Shown here piece by piece: positions 34,040 through 46,265 of a DNA stretch of 64,000 nucleotides. Each line of letters begins with the position of its first letter. The first letter of the stretch is position 1. Below the pieces are notes generated by a model, which searched no databases, was not told the origin of the DNA, and saw only the letters and a list, made by a program, of their open reading frames with translations. Source of the stretch: Kappaphycus alvarezii (Eukaryota; Rhodophyta; Florideophyceae; Gigartinales; Solieriaceae). The stretch is from the NCBI GenBank assembly GCA_002205965.3, contig NADL03000740.1, positions 2,418,001 to 2,482,000 of the forward strand. The letters run 5' to 3'. Made by a program: the position numbers and the translations under genes.

Positions 34040-37000
34040 TGCGTATCAGAATATTTTCCAAGCAATGCGGTTGGCGGGCTCCATTCGGAAGTAACTAAGT
34101 CATCAACAATTTATCAACCGAAGCCGACCGGTATAAACAAATTGCTTTTTAGAGTCTCCAGCGAGCGCACTCTGCCTTCTCAGCATGGAATTTATGACAC
34201 GTGGGCACAGCTTTGGGTTTGGAACTATGTTTTCTGAGAGCTACGTACAGACGTAATCATTCAGAGAGAAAATGGGATTGGGATGGAAATAAACCCGCAA
34301 TAACAAGTGACGATGCCTGCTCGATATCCAAAGTCGGAAAAACTACCCGCCACTATTCCCAAACTTACGCGTCCGAATGTTTTTCAGTCTCTAGCAAGAA
34401 AAGGTCCTATTATTCGCAAAACGATTGTCAAATTTATTTCGGGTTATATCGGACATCGAGAACAGTAAACTTGATCACATGAATGAAATATGGAATCCGC
34501 TTCAATGCAGTAAATTACTGAAGATACAATTGGAAAACTATGTGAACATTAGGCTAGACGAATAAACTTTCGGGCACGCATATCTTTTTGCCAGGGGATT
34601 TTTTGGAGAAAATGCACTCAGATATTTTACATGCCTTCATTGACAATTGGCATTATATTGAGGTAAAGGCACTCCCTTGTACTTTTCCCCCCTTTCATCA
34701 CTCAAACCCTGCAGAGCTTCAACATCTCGCCGCTTTCGACGCCCGCCCCGTGCGACATGTCGTCGTTGCGGGCGCGGCCACCTCCACCGGTCTAGCGGGT
34801 TTCCCGTGCAGATCAATACACCACGACCGCTGCGATCTCGCCGCCCCGATCTCGTCGATACCCATGTCCACAGAACCGCCACCTGTTGCCCCGGAAGGAG
34901 GGCGTTGCTTTTCCATGGTATTCATCAAGTTGCTCATCCCAAAGAAACAGGTCCATGGTCCGGTGGTACCGAACACCCCGCGCCCGTTTCCTAGTAACGG
35001 GAAGCTCCAATCTTCCATTTTGGAAGCCGCCCAATTTGAAAAAAACCGAAGGCGTCTATAGGTAGGCGACAAGGCGCGAGAGTGGGATTATTACGGTAAC
35101 GGAGAAGACATTGGCCTGCCTTTTGATGGGACCGTAGGCAACCGAGCGATTTTGGTTGCCAGCTTGCTGCACGGACCGGTAGTATGTTGAACCCTTCGAC
35201 TTTGCACTCAACCTCTTGACAAGTGTAGGACATTCCAGGCTACAACCGACCATATCTTTCAAATATTAAATCACTTCACATTTTTCCCCTCCCTTGCGTT
35301 TTCTTTTGCGTGAACATACTGCGTAATTCTAGGGGAAGAAGGCTTCGCGAGTGTTCGGTTTTTTTGCCCGGGCAGTTATCGTCTGTTAGGCATTTCTTCA
35401 GTTGTGCGGCACTACAGAATGGCATGACGCCAGATGAAGGTGTGGGTAATCTTTACTAAGACGGTTAGCAAACGCATGAGTCCGTCTCCTATAGCCGATC
35501 TTAAGAAATGGTTGCCTCGTGATTATCCAAATTTTGTTGTATTTCCGTTTGGGAAGACGCAAGTCCTGTGAAAAATTTAGTAACCGTTACATTTCGGACG
35601 AAATCGTAACATTGTTTATTGCAGGAGCAAAGGCTACATTCTCCATTGGGGAAAGGTATGGGTTTTTACTCTTGGAAGATGTATTCGATCGCTCCACTGT
35701 ACACACTCGTAAGATAGGTTCAGCGAGAACTACTTTTGTTTGATCTGCAAAATTGGACAATGGGAAAAACTTTGAAAGTTTAGACTGGTTGGACCAACAG
35801 TAGGTTTAACTCCCAGAAAAGCTGCGTATCATTCCAAAGGAGTCACCACTGCTTCCATGTCGCCACAACTTTGGTTAATTGTGTCCGGTAGTTCAGGAAT
35901 AACTTTACCGAGAATCGCGCTTCAACATTCGCAACGTCCTTACAGTACGAGTGGAATTGGAGACATTCCATTCAATGTCGTTCAGAACACTACATGTGAA
36001 CAAATATCATTCTCCGAGTGGTACAATGCCAAGGAGACTTTAACCGAAACTCAACCTAAAATTCCCTGCATGGATTTATTTTCCTCCTATTCCTTATCGT
36101 CGCGGATATATCCCTCAAGTCCATTTTGAAAGGAAGGAAACCACATCTAAATAAAATTCTTCGATTATGGCATTGCGCAGGAGCGGTGTCGGTTTTTCGA
36201 TTGCAGTACAGCTCATGAAAATCAAAAATTTCATGAAGGCTTATAATACGCTAATTGTCTGCAGAGGTGATTATCGAGGAGTCGATCGAAGCTGATGCAA
36301 TCGCCATTTTGCAGTTTGTCATCGCGGGTCGTGGCTCACCTACTTGGTACGTTTTTGATTAATATGGCGAGGATCAGGAATCATAAATGGCACGGAAAGT
36401 TAATCCCATAGGCCAATACGTCATTATGTCAGATGAAAAAGGCATAGGAGAAAAGTATTTCCGAAGGTAGACCAACCGCCTTAACTCCCTGAATACCTGC
36501 GTCAAGGTCCCACCAAACCAGGAAATGCTACTGTACTGTACTGTACTGCCATAACTGAGCTGCGGGGACGAACATATACTGTGCTGTATGTACGATATGA
36601 GTTGAAATACGAAATTGTGTGTCAGAATGGCTATTTTCATTGGGTATGGATCTTCAACACTTGGGCTGTTCTTTTCGAAAGAAAGTTCAATATGGGGAAA
36701 AATTGGAGTGTTTTAATGAATGAAAAATAGTTTAGCCTTCGTTTAGTTAAATATGTGCTAATTTAATGATTTTTAAAACCTGGCACTCCTGCCTCATGAA
36801 CAGCAAATCTCGGGTTGATACCAGTAGCTTTACACACCTAAAGCCGGAGACATATATTCAGTTTAGGGTATGTACAAGTCTTCACTGCAACAGTTTTCAA
36901 GAATGACATATTCACGAACGTCTTAGTAGCCCGTCAACTTCTCGCCTTCAATCAAGGCAGAAATACTTGACGACAAATTCCAAAACTTAACACATAAAAG

Positions 37001-37400
37001 TCCAGCAGTATTCCAGCTCGGCTATTTCTGAGGGGTAAATGGGGCTGGTTTACCGCGAGTGGCACGTTGGATCGGGATCGAATCGTAGTTTTTTGCAAGG
37101 ACAAAATTCAATCATTCCGACTCATCTCAGTGGGCAATCATCTGGGCGATTGCCCCCCGACATTATGGTTGACGGCATGTTCAAGAACATATTCTGTGAA
37201 GCATTACGAGGAGGTTGAGAAACGTTCAAGCCAGCCACCGGGAAAACCAACTCAAGAGTTGTTTCAAGCGTCAAGTGAATGCATCACAAGTAGATTTTTG
37301 GGCTTTACTTTATCTGCATGTCGAGGTCTACCGTGCGGGTGCGTAAAATCCGCAAGGTTTAGCACCTTGTTTAGAGCCTGCAAATGGACAGCGACACAGG
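34040..37400. other. Transition region without identified genes
   Basis: G+C rises here. A G/C-rich island at 34,640-35,070 is open in several frames: 118 codons on the minus strand (35,072-34,719, MEDWSFPLLGNGRGVFG) and 157 on the plus strand. Neither product is recognised and composition may explain them. A 90-codon plus-strand frame with a true ATG at 35,857-36,129 is also unassigned. The first TACTG tandem repeat appears near 36,530. Confidence 0.4.
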
Positions 37401-37419
37401 GCGGGTTGCTAATCAACAA

Positions 37420-37875
37420 TCAAGCATGAATCGAAATTCTCCATAATGCTGATAGCCTAAAAAGCGCAAAATATCCCAACATATCATCACTGGGTAGAGG
37501 AGTGTCGTTCTTAACAATAACCCCTTCATTAGGACCGGCCTCTCCCTCAACCACGTCGCCATTCTGTGTATAACGTTGCGTTTCAAACTGCAGCTTCCGT
37601 ATGTAAATCATCAATGATAGAGGTAATGTTGCGCAAAAGAAAGATGATGCGCATTGTGCAGCTAGTGTCAAGGCAGCCTGCGGTCCGAAAGGGGTTACGA
37701 AAATTAAGGAGTCAAAAGTAAATTCTTGACGCGCCAGCGAGCAATTCTCAACGCAAATTTTCGTTTTACAAGAACAGCATGATATCTCCTTGTTGCCCAT
37801 TCCTTTTGCCGAAAATTGTTGACCATTCATGTAAAGACGGAAATCAACTGTGACGCACGTTACTCTGGTGTCCAT
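37420..37875 (-). CDS. Hypothetical protein with one hydrophobic segment
   Basis: An ATG at 37,875 opens about 151 codons. The N-terminal third is Cys-rich (ISCCSCKTKICVENC). A long hydrophobic stretch follows (QAALTLAAQCASSFFCATLP, continuing SLMIYI), then a polar loop and a second weakly hydrophobic C-terminus (MLGYFALFRLSALW). It could be a small membrane protein. No family is recognised, and a chance open frame is possible at this length. Confidence 0.35.
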   Translation of the reverse strand: MDTRVTCVTVDFRLYMNGQQFSAKGMGNKEISCCSCKTKICVENCSLARQEFTFDSLIFVTPFGPQAALTLAAQCASSFFCATLPLSLMIYIRKLQFETQRYTQNGDVVEGEAGPNEGVIVKNDTPLPSDDMLGYFALFRLSALWRISIHA

Positions 37876-37884
37876 AATTGTCAA

Positions 37885-40800
37885 GGAATGAAAGCAGCTA
37901 AGATATGAGGAATTTGCGAATGTTAATACCCCAGAAAATCCATGTCACTGAACCAAGGCATGCACAAAAGTATTGTTCCAGCTATCCATGCATCATGAGA
38001 AAATCTCTTCAGAAATTGTACATCCCAGCGTGCTGTTTCCAAGTAGATTGTACCAGGTTTTCTCTAGGCGGGTGCAAGAGAAAATGTTGCGCAAATTCTC
38101 AGTCATATGCGGTAGTAAAATTGAGCCAGTGGCGAGTTGCGAAATGAAACGCTTCAAGTAATACGACGGCCGTTGTATCGGGGGTGCTTGGAGTAGCATG
38201 GATGCAGACGACTCGAAACAGACTGCGATGACTTGTTCACAATCGTAGAGTGGAACGGAACGGCTGTCCCCCGTTTACGTGGGCGCGTTGTTCCACGTGA
38301 AATTTAGTACGAATCCGGCACAGACGCTTGGAAATGTCCTCTGCACTATGACCCGAACGGGCTGGAAATGTACCTGTAGATGTATTTGGTAGTGTACTTT
38401 TGTGGGGAACCAATGTAGTTGGAGGTTGCAGATGCAGCTGCGTTGAAGAAATTGTAACGCATATTGTACAGGCTTGCAACGAGAGAGGGCATGGAATGCT
38501 GGGCAGATTGATTGAGCGGTGCGGGTGTCGTTGTGCAGGGCTTTGGTATCGACGATTAATAATGCAGAGGGGGGTGGTCAATGCAAGGATTTTGGACCCG
38601 ATATACCATGTGTGCAATCCTCACATGCCTGTTGGGTAAGGAGGTTTAGATATGGTACGACAAAGTGGATTTATGAAGAGAATCATGTTGCAGCCGTTTA
38701 GGCGGGAGCTCAGCGAGAGCGGCATCCTTGAAAGCACGGCGGGCAAGAATCATCACGATGATGTGATTGTTGTATTGCACTGCAGATTTACACTGGGTGA
38801 ATTTGAAAGGTCGATTGGATTGCGTGGTCCGAAGCTGTCCACCCCAAACTCAAGGGTTGAAGCGAATGTCCGTTGAAAAGGCTGCGGCATTTCCCGACAG
38901 GAAGGATATCAGTGGATCTGGACAGATAGGTGCTCTACACTACCGGAACGATACCTCGATATTACAGGGACGATATCGAGTCTTGAGAAAGAAGTAAATT
39001 CTAGACGAATAAGAAATAAGAAAGCGACGGGCGGAACGGGCGACTTGACAAGTTGCAGTCAGGGCTCTGCAGCTGTGCAAATTCCAAGTTGCCGCAATTT
39101 CAAGAGCACAGTAGGAAAGGTACAGGTTGCTTGGGGTTTTCAGTTGTAACGAAGCGACAGTCTCCTCAGACTAGTTAATTACAGCTGTGTTGTCGTAATT
39201 AGCATGGAGAGGACCAGAAGGCCCCGTACGCGGCATTCAAGGGGCATACACCTGGCCCTTTATGATATGTTTGCCATTGAAGCAATCTGTAAGTTATGTA
39301 AATGTGGAGATCAAGGGACAATTGACCTCGCCAAACAACATTCAGGCGAAGGGGCGCTCAGTTTTGATCCCAAACTTATACTACTGTAATGACTCGCACA
39401 CCCAAAAAGGGCCAGATTGGCCTGGAAAAGTTCTGACTGAATTGTAATACAATATAATGTCTGTATTGCACAGTACTGTATTGTAGCAAATACAAAACAC
39501 ACTGCAGTATGTACAGTACAGTACAGTGTATTCTATTTTCTACAGTTTCCAATTACCAACTGTGATGAAAAGGTTGGAAAACTCATTTTGCTTGGGGGTG
39601 GAACACTGCTGTACTGCCGCTCAACATCGGCTATTGATGGACCATCACGCGCCGTGTCCCGAAGAATTTATCAGAAAAGTTATCAATTTTGTAAATGGCA
39701 AAGTTTCTCTCCTGCAAAACACGCAATTTTGCAATTTGTAATTTGCACCCGAGAATCAATTGGTAGATGCCGTTCGTTGATTATGGAACCTGTGCATCTA
39801 CAGTGCCTGTCCAAGAATGGAAAAAGGCAAACCCTAAAAAGCCAATAAATATACGGAAAAAAAACAAGATGATGGATTGCAACGGATTTTGCAAAAGGAA
39901 CCAGGAAAATCACTGGCAGAAACGAATTTGATCTGCGGTAAATGCTTAGCCTGATGACGAAACGCAGAACCATTAGCTACACTAAACATTAATTTTATTC
40001 GAACATTTTCGAGGCATTAAATTTAGTTACCGCAGTTGCATCTACACACTGTATTTTCCTTGTTACAAATTATGCAGAAAATCATTGCAAATTTGGAAAA
40101 AGTCAACATGTTGCAAAAACGAGAGGGGAATGGACTATTGCACAGCACGTACAGTACTGTACAGTGTATCATAGAGTACTGCACTGACATTACTTGCCAA
40201 ATACTAATTCCCCAAATTGTTCCCCTTGACACAGTGCACGTTTTGCACCATTGCTCCTTGCAAAAAGTTCCGAGCTACTCAGTACAGTACCAAGGAAGAG
40301 AGCGCCTCACGCTCCATCGAGTCGATTCTTGATGAACAACTGAGATAGATGACTGTACTGTACAACTCCAGGAACGTTCCAAGGGGATAGCAGGGCGGAA
40401 AGGTTGAAAAAATTCAGCAAATCAGGGCACGTATGACTCGCTTGTCAGAGCTGGGAGGCTCTATCAGCAGGATGTGCAGTAAGGACTCGGCATGCACGCA
40501 TGGTGTGCCTTTTGTGTCCCCAGTGCCGCTTTGGTTGTTTCGAGGCTGATAACTGGCGGGTGCATACACACAAGATGGAAAGGATGCAAAATGGAGGTGC
40601 AAAATGACTGCAAGTGCAGCATTCCTTGAAAAGAAATATCTTATGATCGGGTCCAGCTTTGATAAAGGACCTTTGGGGGCTTGATTTTTTTAAAAAAATA
40701 AAAGTGGTGAAAAATAAAGAGAAAATCTAGTATGATATGATCTAAATGGCTTCGATTGCTGGATTTGTGTCTTTTAATCTTACCCAAAAAACGAGGATGA

Positions 40801-42078
40801 GAGTGGCAGGGGGCTCAATTGGGCCATGTCCGTTTTCATAGACGGATCATTTTTCAAAGGATCTGAACCGGAGCTTTGACACACTACAGTACATCAAGTG
40901 AACTAATTTTATTCTGCTGGCACCCCTATCGCCAGAAACGGCGAATCGGAATTAATTCCTACACCCCTCCCCCCCCCCAAAAAAAAACAACAGCAACACT
41001 ACTGTACAGTAGCACACCATACGCTCCAAAATACACTCGACAACACAACTTAACGGAATTTCAAAGCCACCACCTACCCTCGAAACAATCTTCCAGCCCG
41101 TGAATAAAACTCCCCGGCACATGCAGCTCAGACCCCCATCATCTCTACTCTTTCGACTCCATGTGTCATCCCTTTAACTGCGCAACCAAGAAACACGTAA
41201 ATGTTGCCACGCCGCCGTTATACAGTCTGCACATGTTCAAGAGGTATCAACAAACACCTCGATAAACATATCGCCATGCTTACAACACCATGCCACCTCT
41301 CAAAAAGCCACACTCTCACATACTCCATACAGATCCCACGAGAGCAACGCTTGCGCTGCACACATTCGTTGCCAACTCTTGACATTACTCATATCAAGGC
41401 CTGGATTACGCAACAAAACATATCACACCCCCACAAATGCTTCATTTGCACCATCCAATTAGTGTAATCGACACTCCCTATCTCACTGTATTTCCTTCAA
41501 TCAATCCTCAAAAAAGCCTCTTGCGTAAAGCAGCACTGCATAGACTCCCAACCGAGTTCTACTCCTACGCAACAAATCGACACATTCAAAGTCTCTTTTT
41601 ATTGCCAAGCCTTACTCATAAGAAAAGAGACATCGTTTCTAACTTGAAAATTACCGTACTTTCCTCACCTGCATCACTGGAAGTTTCATTGACGCCAACA
41701 ACCCAGTACCTACTCATGGCAAGGTTTAGTCACCAGTCATTTTTTCGATTGTTAACGTCTCTACTAATTGGTTCGTCATCCGCCACTAAATCTGCAGACC
41801 CCTCCATCACCTTCGCGACATCACCAACCCCTTCGTCTTCTCCACGGGCCTCATCTCTCCACCCCATCTAACCCTCCTTCCTAATCAATGTCTGAATCCA
41901 CCAAACAGGGTTGGAAAAAAAATCCGGTTATCACAACAGCACCCACTAAGTCTATCTTCGTAATAGTTGTAAAGTATACGGCCAACAGCCTTCAAGCCAA
42001 CCAAAAGTAATCCCTTCGCCGTATTCTCCCAGAGATTACCGCAACGTCTCACGTAGCACACAACTTGCTACTTCCTGC
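37885..42078. other. Intergenic stretch with scattered open frames and GTAC repeats
   Basis: Open frames of 60-144 codons occur on both strands, for example 38,237-38,617 minus and 41,437-41,871 plus, without recognisable domains. GTAC/TACTG repeats occur near 39,460-39,530, 40,145-40,185, 40,350 and 41,005. A C run directly followed by an A run lies at about 40,969-40,988. I see no supportable gene. Confidence 0.45.
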
Positions 42079-43660
42079 TCATCTCACACGTCCCGTCACT
42101 CTCGTTATAGCCTCACGCTCCTGAAACTCTCCCGCGGAACCAGCCTGACCATGCTCATCTCCGCAGTCATCCGCCTCGTCATCCTCATATCCGTCCTGCT
42201 TGAACCTGCTATGCGGTTACCTTCCGCAGGCCATAAGCGGGGGTCGGGAGACACAGACCGGCTCCGGCTAGTTGTACTGAACCTTGACTCTGGCGTCAAC
42301 GGCGACGCGGCACACTACTAGCCGCCGCCGCCAACGCAGCGAGCGCATTCGTTCCACCACCATCTTGCACACTGCGCCCTGCCGCAACCTCTCTTTTGCC
42401 CAAACCTCTCACCTGATCACTGATTGAAGTTACCGCCACGTTCTCCTCCCAGCACCAGAGGATAGCAACCTCGAGCTCCGACGAACCGGTCGCGCCATCA
42501 CCTCTCTCACGCCGGTGCAATCATTACGGACACTTTGCATCAACTGCGGCACATGTGGCGATGACGCGATACACTGCATCGGTGACGCCACATCTTTCGT
42601 CAAGAACGGCGCGCTCAGCGGCAGTCCACCAGTCGATACGCCTACATTCGCTGGTGATGACATCCTCATCATTCCATGTTGCGGGGAAGCACAGCCGGGT
42701 CCGGAGGCAGAGACGGTAGATTCCCCCGGGTCACATCCAATCGCCTGATGACCGCCAAGTCCTGCCTCATACCCCTGGCATCTGCACCACTGGCAACATT
42801 GTCGCCATGAAGACAACTGGCCCCACTGCGCAACCATGCGGCACGCCCCAGGCCGGCAAGTCCTTGGATGAAGAAGCAACCAGGTTTGAAATTTGCAGCT
42901 TGGAATCCCTCCTGGGAGTAATCGGCGACGAAGCTGTGTACGGACTGGGCACTCCAGAGGTCGGCACATCCTGATAAGACGACATAACCCGAAGGCGTTG
43001 CGCAACTAGTCCGCAACGAAAAGTCAGCATCGCTCCTCCTGTCGCCATCCATTCCAGCAGGGTCTTGAGCCCTCTTGAGCGCCGCCGCGACCTCGGCTTG
43101 AGCAAGCCTGAGCGCAGCTTCACGCCTCTGTCGCTTACGTAACATAGAGTTCCAATGATTCTTGACACAATTATCAGTGCGACCTGGCAACTGCGCGGCG
43201 ATAGCCACCCATTTGTTTCCAATGCGTGCATGAGCTTCGCGAAGGATATGCTCTTCTTCAGCGGACCAGGGATCCCGACGAATGCCCGGCTTCAATTGAT
43301 TGAGGTAACGCTCACGGCATTGTTTACCGGTGCGGTTGGTAAGCTGGGCGGCAACACGGGACCATGTCTTGGATGCGGTGATGGAAGGGGGAATTGATGC
43401 TTCCTTGTTGACGAGGTCGACGAGCTTGGCATCTTCTTCCGGAGTCCAACTGGCACTGCGACGGCCCCAACCTCGTTGAGAAGCGGGACGGGAGGCGGAT
43501 GCGGAGGGCTGAGAGGGCGGGGGCAATTGCTGACTGGAGGAAGACACATTGCGGGTTCTTTTTTGAACACCGGCTTGGAGGAAGGTGTGCTCTGGGACGG
43601 GGGCTTGACGAAAGGCGAGGGGGGATGAACTTTGGACGGAACACGACGACCCGAACCCAT
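42079..43660 (-). CDS. R2R3-MYB transcription factor
   Basis: A nuclear DNA-binding protein with two MYB repeats. R2 (about 43,451-43,275) starts SWTPEEDAKLVDLV and ends TGKQCRERYLNQLKPGI. R3 (about 43,271-43,110) starts PWSAEEEHILREAH and ends LPGRTDNCVKNHWNSML. R2 carries about eight extra residues between its first two Trp (27 between them against the usual 18-19), and its third Trp is Tyr. R3 is canonical. I start at ATG 43,660 (MGSGRRVPSKVHPPSP) and follow -1 breaks at an A6 run near 43,560, then near 42,760, 42,490, 42,300 and 42,190. The end is an acidic tail (YEDDEADDCGDEHG) and stop at 42,079, about 525 residues. The long disordered Ser/Pro tail could be an activation region. A CT-rich leader lies upstream. 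Confidence 0.85.
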
Positions 43661-45606
43661 GTGAACAATGGGTAGGACGAGTGCGACGATGTCGATGAGT
43701 AACCGGTGGATGGGGTAAGAAGAGAGTTGAAGATGTAGTTTGAGAGAAAGGACACAGATGGAGGGTTGCTAAACGACGACGGCGAGAATCAGTTGATGAA
43801 AAGTTGACAAGTTGCGGGCATAGCATTGTGGTCGTGTGAGCGTGAGACAAGAAGAGCTCAGCACTCGTCAGCGATGCGGACAAAAAGGCAAGTGGAAACG
43901 ATTGGGGTAAACTTGGAAGGGAATATGAAGAAGAGGAACAAAGGTGGTGGAGATGGGAGGGAAGCGGTTAGGAGACAAGTGAATCGGGACGACGGGGAGG
44001 GGGAGATTGAGGAAGCGGGGTGATGTGCCAAGCAAAAGGGATGCCACAAAGCGGGGGAGAGAGGTATGTAGGGGTTGTATGGGAGGATAGGGAAAACAAT
44101 AGGTGGGGAGGGGAGGGGGTTGGAGAGGCGACGGCGAGGGGAGATAAGAGAGGTGGTAGAAGTGGGTCAGAAATCGACGGACGGTGGGTGGGCAAGTGGC
44201 GATTGAGTCGGACGGCAGCCACCTGGTTGCACGATGCCGTATGTGAAGCGGGAAGTGGGCTGAGGGAAATTTTAGATGAAAAAGGCCGCGGGGCACGGGT
44301 GGGGAACGACGTAGTGTATAGTGTACTGTACTGCGGTGGGCCGGAAAACTTTGAAAAGTAGGTGTTTCGCGGGAATATTAGGACATTTGGTGGTGCCTTT
44401 CAAGAAAAAGAGAGCAATTCCAACGGTCCAACTTGAGACAAGGACCTCGGTTAAACATGATAATTGTCCCGTGCTACCCATTATTATTAATCAATTAGAT
44501 TTTTCAACTGGTCCGACCCGGTCCAAATATCACGAGAGCTCCAGTCGGTCCCCAAAATCCTACAATAAAAATACACTGTACACCACAGTACTGTTACTGT
44601 ACTCTACTCTACTGTACAGTTCTGTACGACTGTTGACTGGCGGGTTTTTGATGTCAAAAGGCCAACGTAAGGTCCATCATTTGCCCTGGATCAGGTTGGA
44701 ACAACTGAAAAAAAAAATAGCTCCACAGGCGGATAGCCGCAGTCCTTCACTCAAACCGAATCCCTCCGGTGTTTCCCTCCTGTTGTTTTTGCCGAGGTGG
44801 AATTTTTTTGAATTCGTAGTAAAAACTATTTTTTGATCAGTTGTCAAAGTAACATAATGCTCCTGTCATCGCCCGAAATCTTGGAAATCATCCTACTGGG
44901 CTACTGCCACTTGTTCCACTACTGTAGTTTTGATATTTATTTAATGAATTTATTTACACCCAGGGTCATCTATTATCCAACATTTCCTAAAAATTTTCTT
45001 CCTCCAGGCATGTGCCACTCGTGACAGGAGAAAGCAGTTCAAATTCCCTGTGACATCAATAATCCTCAAGAAATGGGTCTCCTTTGCCTTTCATGTCTCG
45101 AAATATTGCACAACACCAAATCTGGTTTTTCTCGTCAAGCTCAATAATCCTATCATAGATTGCTACCCACGCCATTTTCATTCTGAGATGGTGCCGGTAG
45201 AAGCGAAAAAATGTTCTGCTCGGGTTACAGTACAATACATTGGAACCGTGCCATGCGACAAAGTCTGTCATTCCATTTCTGCCATGACAGTACTGTAGAG
45301 CGAGACGTATAACCTTGTTCCTTGCTCCTACAGTGCACCAAATATGCCGCGCCCTATCATTTGCAATGTTGTACTACAATCTCAAGCCGTAAGCAGGCGA
45401 CCCCGTCTTTTTTATTGATAATGTAAAACTATTCACGAGGTCATTATCAGCATGTCCTGTAAGAATCCTCAACCGGTTCCAAGAATAACCAGACGGGCAG
45501 TCCTCTTCCTAACTATATACTTTCCGACACAGTATTTTGCAATACGTAAAGTCCACCTGCCCAATGGTAAAGGCCAAAACTTTAATTGGCATTAAAACTA
45601 CGCGCA
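43661..45606. other. MYB upstream region and intergenic DNA
   Basis: From 43,661 to about 44,280 the MYB sense strand is strongly pyrimidine-rich and open in several frames, probably promoter or leader. GTAC repeats occur at 44,318-44,333, 44,577-44,630 and 45,228-45,297. The 171-codon plus frame at 44,321-44,836 begins and runs through these repeats and has no domain. Confidence 0.45.
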
Positions 45607-46011
45607 CTAATCGGCGACAGTAATCATCTGTAAGGCAGTGCTTGATAAAAAAATTAGTATCCTCGGTTTCTTCACGGTTTCTCGAGGCGAAAAGAAGCGG
45701 CTTCTGTCGAGATAGGCAACCTTTCTTGACAACCTCTGCCCCATCCAACAAGCAGAAACACAGTGAGCCACCAAATGTTTTGCCGCGACCCAAACTTGTT
45801 CACAACGGTCTAGAGGGACGCATTCTGCTACATGACCTCCCTCAAGTGATGCGTCTCTTGCAAAGCTGACTGTAATCAGCTGTTCAGCCATGGCAAGCAG
45901 TTGACGCTTAAAAGTGTTGAGCGTGGTGACGTCAACATGTAAAAGTCTATTCTGAAACCGTGAAGATGACTGGAGTTGCATGTCCACGCGTACTGCGTAC
46001 GACTCGTGCAT
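45607..46011 (-). CDS. Hypothetical protein
   Basis: An ATG at 46,011 opens 134 codons, and the frame is open for another 57 codons upstream. The product is a soluble, mostly helical-looking chain (RFQNRLLHVDVTTLNTFKRQ, LLAMAEQLITVSFARDASLE) with several Cys. No family is recognised. It stands alone between repeat clusters, and the length is near what chance allows in 64 kb. Confidence 0.3.
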   Translation of the reverse strand: MHESYAVRVDMQLQSSSRFQNRLLHVDVTTLNTFKRQLLAMAEQLITVSFARDASLEGGHVAECVPLDRCEQVWVAAKHLVAHCVSACWMGQRLSRKVAYLDRSRFFSPRETVKKPRILIFLSSTALQMITVAD

Positions 46012-46204
46012 GGTAGAGTAACGGGCGAAACAAGGCGCCTTGGTGACTTGATAAGACAATACGGAAATAGAAGGAACTCGACAAGTGGATTTTGGGCGCA
46101 GATATGTCGTGTGGTGGAAACATGCGAAATTCGCCCATCGGTTACTGACATCAGTACCCGAAATATGACTTGCCAACAGCAAAACAGATTCATTATGGTT
46201 GAGG

Positions 46205-46265
46205 TACTTTCAAAGTACTGTACTGTACAGTGCAGTACATAAATCAGAAAGCAGTACAGTACAGT
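46205..46265. repeat. GTAC/TACTG palindromic repeat cluster
   Basis: Contains AAAGTACTGTACTGTACAG, GCAGTACAT and GCAGTACAGTACAGTAAT. Units TACTG and CAGTA in both orientations give self-complementary strings. Similar clusters recur through the right half of the window. Confidence 0.8.

Noticed and set aside
34588-35061. 157-codon plus-strand frame, with overlapping minus frames, in a G/C-rich island
   Set aside because: Several frames on both strands are open at once, as expected from composition. No domain recognised on either strand.
43868-44296. 142-codon Pro/Ser/Leu-rich minus frame upstream of MYB
   Set aside because: Pyrimidine-rich promoter or leader sequence produces it. No domain.
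44321-44836. 171-codon plus-strand open frame
   Set aside because: It starts at a non-ATG codon in one GTAC repeat and crosses another. No recognisable content.
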